Source: Bacteroidota bacterium (GTDB lineage Bacteria; Bacteroidota; Ignavibacteria; Ignavibacteriales; Melioribacteraceae). From it: a stretch of DNA of 64,000 nucleotides. The notes beneath the pieces were generated by a model. The model saw only the letters and a program-made list of their open reading frames with translations, ran no database searches and was not told where the DNA came from. Of the stretch, positions 35,042 through 44,038 are shown one piece after another. The translations under genes and the position numbers were made by a program. Numbering within the stretch: position 1 is the first letter of the stretch; the number at the start of each line of letters is the position of its first letter. Location: contig JAHJUE010000006.1 in the NCBI GenBank assembly GCA_018829205.1, forward strand, positions 308,452-372,451, written 5' to 3'.

Positions 35042-37969
35042 TCACATTCTTACCTGAACTCCCAGTTCATATGATCTTCCGTAATCCTGAATTGCAGTTT
35101 GTAAATATTCAAAAGCTTGATATGAATCGTCTGTTCTGTTATTAACGTTTACGATGTTCGCATAAATTGTCAGATTGTTCAGAACTTGCTGTTTAATTGA
35201 AATATCCCATCTAACAAATCCGTCGTTATAGGTATCCAGCAATTCGGCAGAACCTATATGATCGACGCTGCCGTCCTGGTAAAACATTGAAACCCTGGCC
35301 GAGAAATCGTATAAATCGTAGCCTAAAGAAAAATTAATTAACTGTTTTGCCTGTCCGGGAATATTGCCTTCTCTCAAACCCTTATTATAAGTGAAGACCA
35401 CATACGGAGGCACATTAATTCTTTGAGTAGTAACGCCGTAGTAAGGGAAATGAGTTGATGAAATAATACGCGAGTAATTAAATCCGATTACAACGCCTTT
35501 AATAAAATCGGGAACCGGCAGTAACTGGAAATTTGTCTGAAGCTCGAATTCAAAACCTTTAACGCTGGATTCCGGTAAATTAATCGGGGTTCTTAAGGTA
35601 TTCCTCGAATAAAGATTATTAATACCGTATTGAGAATCCTCTAAAGGTTTAATTCCAAATTCAGGCAGACCTTCGTCTACTAAATCCTGCGTAACATTAG
35701 TTCTATAAATCGCGGAAATATCTTTTATATCTTTATAAAAATATCCGAATGACACCAATCCTAATGAAGGCTCATAAAACGACAAATAAATGTCATAATT
35801 ATTTGCCCGCGCCGGTTTTAATTCGCTGTTGCCTCTATAAACATTTGCGGCTCCAAAGTTATTCAATGATTGAGACGGAATTAAATAATTATAATCGGGA
35901 CGGGATAATGTTTTTGTATATGACAACCTGATATCAAACCAATTACTCGGGGTAACTTTAAGATGTATCATCGGGAGAAAATCATGATAACTTACAGTTG
36001 AGCTTGTATCATCTATAATAAAATCATTATCATTTGGAGTAGGCGCGTTGCTTACTAAACTTATAAACTTATTCCCGAAATATTCGTTATTAACGGATTC
36101 ATATCTTAAACCCGGAATAAAAGTAATAATTGAACCGATATTAAATTTGGGCATAATATAGAACGCGGCCACATTTTCTTTCGCGTTATAATTTGGAATT
36201 CCTGCGTCACCGCCGACAGAACTTCTATAGGCGTAAAATTGACTGTTTACATATCTGGATGATGATGAATACTGATCATAAAATGATCTGTTTTTATTTA
36301 CATCGAGTATAAGTCCGAGGTCGGCTCTGCCGTCTAAAAAGTCATTCGGCGTATAGTCGGGATCAAGAAAATCGGAAGCGGTTAATTTGCCTGCCTCTCC
36401 GGGTTGAGTTAGTAAATATGTCCAGAATTGCGCTTCCTCATATTTTCTTTCTCTATTAATGTGTTTATATTTTCCTCCGACCTTTACATAACCGTTTATA
36501 TCCTGGCCCAAATTAAAATTGTATTTAAAATTTAGTTGTGACGAATAGTTTCTTTCCTGCACATCTTCTTTCATATACTGTGTAGTATATAATGGCGCGG
36601 TTTTATCAACGTCGACATATTGATAATAATTAAGCGCATTTTGTTCCTGAGATACATCGTTCGGATTCGGGAAATCGGGTGTTTCGCTGAAATCCATCCA
36701 ATGATCGAAAGGACGCTGGTTCCTAGAATATGAGAAAGAAACTGACCAGTCGGTTTCAATAACTCCAAAATTATGTTCGCCCCTTAAAGTATTAACATAG
36801 GATTGCAGATCTCTTTCGGTTTGGCGGATACGCATTGTCCCGGCGGCGCCGTCAACATCAAGTGACCGCTGCCTGTCTTTAATATCTCTTGTAGTTTTGC
36901 TTAAAAAACTGCTTAACAATATGTAACCGTTACCTACGTTATAATCTAAAATTAAATTGCCGCCAATTCTTTTCCTGTTTTCCAGCCGGTCGGTTACCTG
37001 AGAATTATTAATTGAAATATGAGTAATGCCTTCCTGATCGGTTCTGCCGACTATATAACTTCCGCTGAAAAAATCGGTGCTTCTATCTCTGTCTTCATAA
37101 TTTACCGACACTTGTAATCCGAAATTATCATCCAGAAAACGATTGCTGTATTTCCCGAATAATGAATACTGATTATAATTATCTTCAAGTCCGTTATAAA
37201 ATCCGAACATGCGGGCTATTGCAACCGGGTTAACGGAGGCTTTTCCGGTCTGCAAATTTACCGTTCCACCTATCGCTTCTCCGTCCATATCGGCGGTCGG
37301 CGATTTGTAAAGTTCAATCCCTTTTAAGTTTTCCTGTGCAATTCCGCTTAAGTTGGTACCGCGCTCTTGAGCGCCTGTAGAAGCCATATCGATTCCATCG
37401 ACGGTAATTTTACTATATTTAGAAGAAAGACCTCTAACAACAACCGAAGATCCCTCACCCCCGTCTCTATTTATTGAAACTCCGGGCAGTCTTGCGACCG
37501 ACTCGGCAACATTAGCGTCGGGAAATTCCAGCATCTTTTCGGAAGAAACCACATTAACTAATTGTTCGGCAGAAAGCTGACGGTTTATTGCCGAAACCTG
37601 CCCGACTCTTTGCGCTGAAACAATTACATCGCCGCCTAATTGTACCGCGTCCGATTCTAATAAGATTTCTTCGTACAGAACTATATCATTTATTAGAACA
37701 ACTTCCGTTTCAACGTTTTTGTAACCCAAATAAGATACTCGTAATATTTGGCTGCCTGCCGGCGCGTGAAAAATTGTAAATTCGCCATTTATATCCGACG
37801 CTGCTCCGATTGAGGTGCCAACAATAATTAAATTAGCTCCCATAATCGGCTCATTTGTCTGCGAATCTTTAACAATACCTGTTATTTTGGAACTCTGCGC
37901 GAGCAATTGAGAGGTAAAAACTACAAATAGAAGAAAAAGAAAGGAGCTGCGGGTTAATCTTAATTTCAT
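35042..37969 (-). CDS. TonB-dependent receptor, locus 2
   Basis: A 975-residue importer. After a signal peptide (about 1-25) comes a carboxypeptidase-regulatory-like domain (about 27-110, KITGIVKDSQTNEPIMGAN). The plug (about 125-240) has PDANVAESVARLPGVSI and GGEGSSVVVRGLS, and the barrel ends YELGVQVRM. The plug is of the type seen in proteobacterial sugar receptors and is clearly related to both receptors of locus 3 but not closely to that of locus 1. GGAGGA precedes the ATG. It is divergent from the membrane-bound regulator at 38231, and a 20-base near-palindrome lies between them. Probable substrate: a uronic-acid oligosaccharide made by the two PL38-like lyases. Confidence 0.9.
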   Translation of the reverse strand: MKLRLTRSSFLFLLFVVFTSQLLAQSSKITGIVKDSQTNEPIMGANLIIVGTSIGAASDINGEFTIFHAPAGSQILRVSYLGYKNVETEVVLINDIVLYEEILLESDAVQLGGDVIVSAQRVGQVSAINRQLSAEQLVNVVSSEKMLEFPDANVAESVARLPGVSINRDGGEGSSVVVRGLSSKYSKITVDGIDMASTGAQERGTNLSGIAQENLKGIELYKSPTADMDGEAIGGTVNLQTGKASVNPVAIARMFGFYNGLEDNYNQYSLFGKYSNRFLDDNFGLQVSVNYEDRDRSTDFFSGSYIVGRTDQEGITHISINNSQVTDRLENRKRIGGNLILDYNVGNGYILLSSFLSKTTRDIKDRQRSLDVDGAAGTMRIRQTERDLQSYVNTLRGEHNFGVIETDWSVSFSYSRNQRPFDHWMDFSETPDFPNPNDVSQEQNALNYYQYVDVDKTAPLYTTQYMKEDVQERNYSSQLNFKYNFNLGQDINGYVKVGGKYKHINRERKYEEAQFWTYLLTQPGEAGKLTASDFLDPDYTPNDFLDGRADLGLILDVNKNRSFYDQYSSSSRYVNSQFYAYRSSVGGDAGIPNYNAKENVAAFYIMPKFNIGSIITFIPGLRYESVNNEYFGNKFISLVSNAPTPNDNDFIIDDTSSTVSYHDFLPMIHLKVTPSNWFDIRLSYTKTLSRPDYNYLIPSQSLNNFGAANVYRGNSELKPARANNYDIYLSFYEPSLGLVSFGYFYKDIKDISAIYRTNVTQDLVDEGLPEFGIKPLEDSQYGINNLYSRNTLRTPINLPESSVKGFEFELQTNFQLLPVPDFIKGVVIGFNYSRIISSTHFPYYGVTTQRINVPPYVVFTYNKGLREGNIPGQAKQLINFSLGYDLYDFSARVSMFYQDGSVDHIGSAELLDTYNDGFVRWDISIKQQVLNNLTIYANIVNVNNRTDDSYQAFEYLQTAIQDYGRSYELGVQVRM

Positions 37970-38109
37970 TGAACAATCCTCCAGATTACTAGATTGGTGG
38001 AATAATGAGAAAGAAATATTTTGATTATTTTATTTGCAAAACTTCTATATTTTCAAGTTCCAATTTAACAGTAGAAAATCAATGGACAAGAAATTACAAT
38101 GAAATAACA

Positions 38110-38129
38110 GTTAATAACATGTTTTTAAC
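38110..38129. promoter_or_regulatory. Near-perfect 20-base palindrome in a divergent promoter region
   Basis: GTTAATAACATGTTTTTAAC is symmetric except for one base pair (positions 6/15). It lies between the locus 2 TBDR and the divergent membrane-bound winged-helix regulator, about 140 bases from the TBDR start. It is a good candidate binding site for that regulator. The rest of the 37970-38230 spacer holds no gene. Confidence 0.5.
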
Positions 38130-38230
38130 ATATAATAATCTTATAAAACAGCGTTATTTTATTATATATTGTATTTATATTTTATAATACCGATATTAAT
38201 TCCGCCTTACTAAGAGAATAAGAGAACCTC

Positions 38231-39463
38231 ATGTCTAATGCCTTAATATCTGATGAAAAGAAGATCGAGATTCTTAACAGCTTATTAAAAAGTACAGAGT
38301 TTCAATCGAGCAAATACGGCAAACTAATTGAATATCTTATTTACGCGGATATTAAAGGGGAAGAATTAAAAGAAGCGACTATTGCGATTGATTGTTTTCA
38401 GAAGGATTCTACATTTAACCCGGCTATTGATTCCAGCGTACGAGTCTACCTCAGCAATTTAAGAAAGAAAATTGAGCATTATTACTTAACCGATGGCAAG
38501 GAAGACGAATTTAAGATTAATATTCCGAAAGGAAGTTACCAAATTGAGTTTATTAACAATGTAAATGAACCAAGGAAAATTAAATTTGGTTTTTATAAAC
38601 CGGCATTTTTTGTTTCATTTATATTACTTGTTGCATTTATAGTATTATTTTTCTGGAGTAATAATCCTCTATCCAAACAGCCTGCCGGTATTATTGATTC
38701 AAACGACTTTATTTGGAATGATTTTATAAATAGTAAGAAAAAAACATTAATTGTTCTTGGCGATTATTATTTCTTTTCAATGCCTTACGCCGAAGGCAGA
38801 CAAAGCTATATTAGAGATATTGAAATTAATTCCAAATCTGATATGCAGTCATTTCTGGAAAAAAATCCTTCCTTTGCCGATAAAATATCACCAACCTATC
38901 ATACCTGGCTTGAAGAAAGTCATCCGTGGTGTATCGCAAGAATACTACCGTCATTCGTGCTAGCCGAAACAAATTTTGAAATAAAACTATCATCCGAAAT
39001 TCAGCTTCAGGATCTTCAGAATTATAATATTGTATATATCGGTCCGTACAAATCATTAAATATTCTGGCGAATATAACAAATAACCTAAACTTCAAATAC
39101 ACATTGCATCAGGGAGCCAGTTCAATAGATTTTCATGAAATTTCGACCAATAATAATTATTCATATTCATGGAAAACTAATTCGCAGACTAACGCAAGAA
39201 ATGATTACGCGACAGTATTAAAAGTAGCGGGTCCAAGCGCAAATAAATTTATTTTTTTCATATCGGAACATGATTTCGGAAATGTAAGCACCGTTAAATA
39301 TTTCACGGATTCAATTAAGTTGAAAGATTTTGCGGATAAATTATCTACCGATCATTTTGAGGCTTTATTTGAAGTCACGGGCATTGTCAGAACTGATTTT
39401 ACAATAAAATTATTAAGAATGAATGAGTTAAAATCCGATTTCAAAATTAATTTTGAGGAATAG
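38231..39463 (+). CDS. Membrane-spanning winged-helix one-component regulator
   Basis: A 410-residue homologue of the 24004-25299 protein. Residues about 28-110 hold the winged-helix-like domain (EELKEATIAIDCF, SSVRVYLSNLRKKIEHYY, INIPKGSYQIEF), and the membrane segment is at about 124-142. The outer domain repeats the landmarks of its homologue: FIWNDF, TLIVLGDYYFF, a YIRDIEINSKSD segment, LQLQDLQ-type IQLQDLQNYNIVYIG and RNDYATVLKVAG. The outer domain resembles one seen in acidobacterial winged-helix proteins (from memory). It is transcribed away from the locus 2 TBDR, the classic position for a local regulator. It would sense a periplasmic oligosaccharide and act on the shared spacer. No kinase, receiver or other partner is encoded nearby. 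Confidence 0.78.
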   Translation: MSNALISDEKKIEILNSLLKSTEFQSSKYGKLIEYLIYADIKGEELKEATIAIDCFQKDSTFNPAIDSSVRVYLSNLRKKIEHYYLTDGKEDEFKINIPKGSYQIEFINNVNEPRKIKFGFYKPAFFVSFILLVAFIVLFFWSNNPLSKQPAGIIDSNDFIWNDFINSKKKTLIVLGDYYFFSMPYAEGRQSYIRDIEINSKSDMQSFLEKNPSFADKISPTYHTWLEESHPWCIARILPSFVLAETNFEIKLSSEIQLQDLQNYNIVYIGPYKSLNILANITNNLNFKYTLHQGASSIDFHEISTNNNYSYSWKTNSQTNARNDYATVLKVAGPSANKFIFFISEHDFGNVSTVKYFTDSIKLKDFADKLSTDHFEALFEVTGIVRTDFTIKLLRMNELKSDFKINFEE

Positions 39464-39560
39464 ATAAATTTATTTATATGATATTACTCCGATTAAATAT
39501 TCATTAAGGATATATTATTTTAATATCAGCTCCATTTCAATAAATCAATTTTGTTTTAAG

Positions 39561-41456
39561 TCATTTCAGTAATATCATTTTTTTAGCCAGGGTTACGCTG
39601 CCGGTTTTTATTACATAAAAATAAATCCCGCTTGAAAGATTTGTGCCGTCAAATTCTATTTTATATTCTCCCGGTATTTTATCTTCATTTAACAAATTAA
39701 TTTCATTCCCTAAAATGTCGTAAACCCCTAGCGACACATTCTGCCTGCCGCCTAATTGCGGCAGAGAATATGAGATAGTCGTAACCGGATTAAATGGGTT
39801 CGGATAGTTTTGGAAAAGCCTGAACTCATTATTTAGAAATAATGATTCATCTTTTTCAACGGAAACAGTCCGGCCTAATCTTTCATCTAATTGTGCTTTA
39901 TAAAGGGATCTTGGATTTAAGTTTTCTTTATTTGTCCCTTCAATAAATCCTTCAGGTTCCGTAAACGGAGCCGGCGGATTTTTTCCGGTTACATTTCCGA
40001 AACAGCCTATGGCATAATTTTGTGCGGTAGGAGGTTTTTGAACAATCAGATCACCTTTGGCTACATTGCAGTTCCAGGCTACCGAATGAGCGATTGCCCA
40101 GCCATGACTTGTACCGTAATATCCCCTGTTATACAAACCTAAAAGTCTCGGATCCAATCCTATTCTCGGTCCGTCCAGTTCAATAACATTATCATATAAT
40201 AATCCCATGCTCCAGGCGCGGTGCCCTTCACTGCTTGTCCATGCGCCTTGAGATGTACAATCAACAAATACGCATCCCGAAGTCCATGAAGTGCCGTTTG
40301 AAACATAATGATGCCTTCCGTTGGAAGCGTGACAACCGATAAATAAAATTTGCTGAGCGGCAGTATAAAGATTAAAATTATATCTTCTTTCACCTGTTAC
40401 AATACTAACCGGATCCAATGCGTTACAATCCTGAACCGTTATTCTTGACGCGGTATTGAATCTGATGCCTGACTGACCAAAATGAATCATCGTACAGTTT
40501 TTCACCCATGAATCTTCAATCTGATAAAGATCAATGGCCTGCCACGCGTGATTTTCATCGACACCCCCGGCAGTTTCTATATCAATTCTTAAATTTTCTA
40601 TCCCGATATTTGTTTTTATTCCGGCCCGCGCGTATTTATAAATGTAAGAAGTTGACAATGATTTAATAAGCGTATTAAAAACAGGCGCGTCAACTGTAAT
40701 TTTATTGTTTTCTATTTCTTTTATATATCTATTAAAAACAATCGGCCAGGCGTTCACTTTCCACGGAACATCTACACCCGCCTCAGCGCCGGGATCTGTA
40801 TAATGGCTGCCGCCGTAATCAACGGAAGCGAGCCAGGCGTCAGTGCAAGGGTGATAAATAATAATATTATCGCCGACAGAAAATTTTGACGCGTCTTCTA
40901 CTTCGAAGGAACGCGAACCAACTAAAACCGTATCTGAAATTATATTAACCTTTGTGCCGCTTACCTGGTCTTTCCATTGCGAATTTTTACCGCCGCCCGC
41001 GATTAATATTGAACGCTGATGCGGAGTATTTCCTTTGCCAAATATAATAGTATTTAAAGAGGGATCATCTCCGTCCCCCTCACCTTTAATTACTATACCG
41101 CTTTCATTCAATTTAATTGTCCCGTTAACTTCGTAAATACCGGACTTTAATAATATAGCGCCTCTAAATCCATTTGAATCCAACGGCAGAAGCGATACTT
41201 CGTCAATAGCGGATTGAATATGGGTAGTATTATCGCCCGGTACCGGTTCAATTGTTTTAACAACCGGCACATCCGGAAGTTCAGCCTCTCCGTTTTTATA
41301 ACCGGCATAACTGAAATCCGGGATAACATTTCCTTCATCATCTCTAACATAATTCAGCTTTCCGTCATTCCCGTAATAAATAATACTCGACTGCCAGGAT
41401 TCCTGACCTAATAGAATTGATGAAAGCATTGTTAAAAGCAGTAGTAAATTTTTCAT
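39561..41456 (-). CDS. T9SS-exported beta-helix protein, putative polysaccharide lyase or hydrolase
   Basis: A 631-residue protein with a signal peptide (MKNLLLLLTMLSSILLG). Residues about 70-500 form a right-handed beta-helix of the pectate_lyase_3 type (HIQSAIDEVS, GAILLKSGIYEVNGTI, GIVIKGEGDG), with repeated turns such as SWVKNCTMIHFGQSGIRF. The T9SS domain starts near YPNPFNPVTTISY and ends KMILLK. It faces the regulator gene at 38231 tail to tail, with 97 bases between them and no strong hairpin. It resembles exported pectin-type enzymes, but I cannot assign a family or a catalytic residue. It may be the last gene of locus 3, although a 397-base gap separates it from the cupin gene. Confidence 0.65.
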   Translation of the reverse strand: MKNLLLLLTMLSSILLGQESWQSSIIYYGNDGKLNYVRDDEGNVIPDFSYAGYKNGEAELPDVPVVKTIEPVPGDNTTHIQSAIDEVSLLPLDSNGFRGAILLKSGIYEVNGTIKLNESGIVIKGEGDGDDPSLNTIIFGKGNTPHQRSILIAGGGKNSQWKDQVSGTKVNIISDTVLVGSRSFEVEDASKFSVGDNIIIYHPCTDAWLASVDYGGSHYTDPGAEAGVDVPWKVNAWPIVFNRYIKEIENNKITVDAPVFNTLIKSLSTSYIYKYARAGIKTNIGIENLRIDIETAGGVDENHAWQAIDLYQIEDSWVKNCTMIHFGQSGIRFNTASRITVQDCNALDPVSIVTGERRYNFNLYTAAQQILFIGCHASNGRHHYVSNGTSWTSGCVFVDCTSQGAWTSSEGHRAWSMGLLYDNVIELDGPRIGLDPRLLGLYNRGYYGTSHGWAIAHSVAWNCNVAKGDLIVQKPPTAQNYAIGCFGNVTGKNPPAPFTEPEGFIEGTNKENLNPRSLYKAQLDERLGRTVSVEKDESLFLNNEFRLFQNYPNPFNPVTTISYSLPQLGGRQNVSLGVYDILGNEINLLNEDKIPGEYKIEFDGTNLSSGIYFYVIKTGSVTLAKKMILLK

Positions 41457-41853
41457 TTTAGCTCGCCGGTATAGGTTAGATACATAATAATTATAAATAC
41501 AAACTTAAAAATATATTCATAAATAAAATCATATAAAGTTTTCTGAAAACTAAGTTATTGTATTTTTTAAATTATTATTGCATAAATGATTGAGGATGTT
41601 TTATCAGATTAAATTATCGACTTACTTCAAGCAGTAATAGGTTTTCAAATATTTATAGTTTTGTTACTATTATACCGTCTTATCAAACCATTTGCCAATG
41701 TGTCATCGAATGGTCGGTGACAACAATGGAATTTTTTACTATATGTTTTTTTTGAAAACGCATAATTGCTCAATATTAAAACATAAAAATTATTCTGCCA
41801 TTAAATAGAAACAAGTAATTTTTCTTCACTTTGGCAGACTAATAAAACAAAGA
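41457..41853. other. Intergenic stretch, no gene seen
   Basis: These 397 bases are strongly A+T-rich. I see no open frame with a ribosome site and no gene remnant. A short dyad (ACCATT at 41688-41693, AATGGT at 41709-41714) is present. The stretch must contain the promoter for the 39561 gene if that gene is not read from the cupin gene. Confidence 0.6.
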
Positions 41854-42288
41854 TTATTTAATTTTCTTAATTACAAGATATTTTAATTCAGTATCTCCAA
41901 CATTTTTAATCCCATGGATAGAATTTTTCGGACAATAAAACGTTGAAAGTTTTTCAACTGTTTTTGTTTTACCATTTAAGTAAAATTCCGCTTTACCTTC
42001 AAAAACAAAAAAGAACTCATCTTCTATATGAAAATGGGGTTTATGTGTTTGAGAATTAGGCTTAATTACACTCATTTTTAAAGTTCTTCCATCAATAAAA
42101 TCTTCATCCACAAACCAATATTGGTAACCAACTTCCTTTTTAACGATTTTTACAATATTAAATTCATTGACGCAGTTTTCAATTGTAAATTTTGTAGAAT
42201 CAATTTCGTTTGATTCCATGATATTATTGATCGACTGAGAGTAAATAATTATAGTTGAAACGAAAAATAAATAAAATACTGTTTTCAT
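41854..42288 (-). CDS. Exported cupin-domain protein
   Basis: A 144-residue protein with a signal peptide (MKTVFYLFFVSTIIIYSQS) and one cupin barrel. The metal-site motif is HKPHFHIEDEFFFVFEG (His-x-His with the Glu of the first cupin motif), and the second motif is PKNSIHGIKNVG. KdgF, which converts unsaturated galacturonate to its keto form in pectin pathways, is a cupin of similar size, but it is cytoplasmic and I cannot show the match. In this pectin-rich setting a similar role on released uronates outside the cytoplasm is possible. The gene follows the first GH28 gene after a 198-base stretch that holds a lipoprotein remnant. Confidence 0.8.
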   Translation of the reverse strand: MKTVFYLFFVSTIIIYSQSINNIMESNEIDSTKFTIENCVNEFNIVKIVKKEVGYQYWFVDEDFIDGRTLKMSVIKPNSQTHKPHFHIEDEFFFVFEGKAEFYLNGKTKTVEKLSTFYCPKNSIHGIKNVGDTELKYLVIKKIK

Positions 42289-42346
42289 GATGTCTCTCTG
42301 TTTGTTTTATAGAAAATTAAATACTAATCGATATTTCGGCACATCT

Positions 42347-42481
42347 TCATTTTGTAACTAATAAATCAGGCATAGAGATAGTATTGGGATACTCTCCTGA
42401 TGCCATTATCCATTTCCCAACGGGATCAGTATTTTGATTATCATTTTTACAACCAAGAATTAATACTGAAACAAGTATAAA
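42347..42481 (-). pseudogene. Start-less lipoprotein remnant
   Basis: The minus-strand frame reads FILVSVLILGC (a lipobox-bearing signal sequence lacking its first residues), then KNDNQNTDPVGKWIM and a stop at 42347. It opens right after an in-frame TAG that overlaps the end of the GH28 gene, so no ATG, GTG or TTG start is available. It is probably a small surface lipoprotein that lost its beginning and its end. A rare non-standard start cannot be excluded. Confidence 0.5.
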
Positions 42482-42486
42482 CTAAA

Positions 42487-43929
42487 TTACTTTTTCCACT
42501 GTTTGCCATCTATTTTTATGTTACTAAAAATAACTTCTTCAGCATACTTTATTTCGGCTTCTTTAACTGTACTTCTAATATCAAAATTTTTAAGATAAAC
42601 TCTTTGGATTGTTTGAGATTCGACTCCAACAATTTTAAATGCAGTTGCTCCAACACTATCGCAATTAATATTTGAAACAAAGAAATCATTAAATTTAGTA
42701 GGATAATTATTCCCGCGATACCCATGATAATCCATTCTAAATATGAATAATTCATTTTCGCAATATCCAAGTTCAATATTCTTAATATAAATCTTCTCTA
42801 CCTGTCCACCTCTATCTAGATTACATTTGAAATTTATCCCTCTGCTTGCCTTTGGAATTTTATTATCATATACAAAAACATTTCTAACACCCCCGGACAT
42901 TTCTGAACCAATACAAAATCCATTTACACCCGAAGTTAAATTATTATTTCTAACGATTATATTTTCACATGGTAATCTATCCCAAGCATCTTGATCTCTA
43001 CCTGCTTTAATTGAAATAGCATCATCATTTGTACTAATGGTAGAATTTTCTAAGAGAACATCTGTACAAGAATCAGGATCAAATCCATCGTCATTAGTTG
43101 TACCTGCTTGAATATCTAGATTTCTTGCGGTAATATTTTTACTAAAAACAGGATGAATCGTCCAAAAAGGTGTATTTCTTATTGTAAAGTCTTCTAATAG
43201 AATGTTTTCGCATTCAATAAATTCAATCCCAGTAGGTCTTAAGTAATGATCTTTGTCATCTCCATATCCATCGTCTTTTCCATCACCATCAAGATCCAAA
43301 AACCCATGGCCGAACACTCTAGTTTCAACAGTTGTTACATCATTACCAAATTGCCTTAGCCTTTCCTTATCAGCATCTTGATTTTTTCCATCGTTTCCTC
43401 TTTTCCACTTGTGCCAACCTAATTGCGTTTGTCCATCAATAATTCCTTTACCGGTTACAGCTATATTCTTTTGATTATGAGCGTAAATTAATGGTGAATA
43501 ATTATAACAAAGTGTCCCTTCCCAACGAACTAATACCAATGGAGTATAGTCCAATGGTACAACACCGAATTTTAAGATAGCTCCATCTTCTAAATGAAGA
43601 TTAACATTACTTAATAAATGGATTGGACCGTTTGAAATATACTCTCCTTCAGAAATTATTACATTTCCACCGCCCTTAATATTACAATCTAAAATCGCTT
43701 TATTGACAGCATTTACAAATGCTTTCCTACCCTCATTGTTATTAATATAATTTTTTACATAATAGTTTTTCGGAATAAATGTTGGAGCATTAATTCTTGT
43801 TAAGATTGTATCAACCTTTTCCCATGCTTTTTCATTTAAGTTTTCTGCTTGTTTTTCAAAACTTACATTAGCACATGAAATTGTAAAAATAAGCAGCAAT
43901 AATAATTTTAATAATTCTCGTTTTCTCAT
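42487..43929 (-). CDS. Glycoside hydrolase family 28 protein with altered catalytic-His position
   Basis: A 480-residue polygalacturonase-family protein with a lipobox-like LIFTISC at about residue 19. The GH28 parallel beta-helix has the expected acidic motifs NDDGFDPDSC and NDDAISIKAGRD. Where family members and its own neighbour have Gly-His (LGGHNGFSIGS), this protein reads SGVNGFCIGS, so the usual His is Val. That could mean reduced or changed activity, or a binding role. The C-terminal NFKCNLDRGG segment is normal for the bacterial branch. A loop with DLDGDGKDDGYGDD (about 215-230) looks like an inserted calcium-binding site. It is the third of three GH28 genes in a row. Confidence 0.87.
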   Translation of the reverse strand: MRKRELLKLLLLLIFTISCANVSFEKQAENLNEKAWEKVDTILTRINAPTFIPKNYYVKNYINNNEGRKAFVNAVNKAILDCNIKGGGNVIISEGEYISNGPIHLLSNVNLHLEDGAILKFGVVPLDYTPLVLVRWEGTLCYNYSPLIYAHNQKNIAVTGKGIIDGQTQLGWHKWKRGNDGKNQDADKERLRQFGNDVTTVETRVFGHGFLDLDGDGKDDGYGDDKDHYLRPTGIEFIECENILLEDFTIRNTPFWTIHPVFSKNITARNLDIQAGTTNDDGFDPDSCTDVLLENSTISTNDDAISIKAGRDQDAWDRLPCENIIVRNNNLTSGVNGFCIGSEMSGGVRNVFVYDNKIPKASRGINFKCNLDRGGQVEKIYIKNIELGYCENELFIFRMDYHGYRGNNYPTKFNDFFVSNINCDSVGATAFKIVGVESQTIQRVYLKNFDIRSTVKEAEIKYAEEVIFSNIKIDGKQWKK

Positions 43930-44038
43930 AGATTTACCCTAACATTATTTATCTCACTTTCACAGATAGTCATTTTAATCATTGTCCTGTTATTTGGCTT
44001 TAGATAAAATATATTTGCCCCCGATTAGCGAATAAAAA

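Noticed and set aside
38005..38187. A 60-codon plus-strand frame before the winged-helix regulator
   Set aside because: It lies in a divergent promoter region, has A+T-driven composition and overlaps the candidate operator; no protein-like pattern.
41854..42288. Naming the cupin gene kdgF
   Set aside because: KdgF is cytoplasmic, while this protein has a signal peptide, and cupins are too diverse for naming by size and motif alone.
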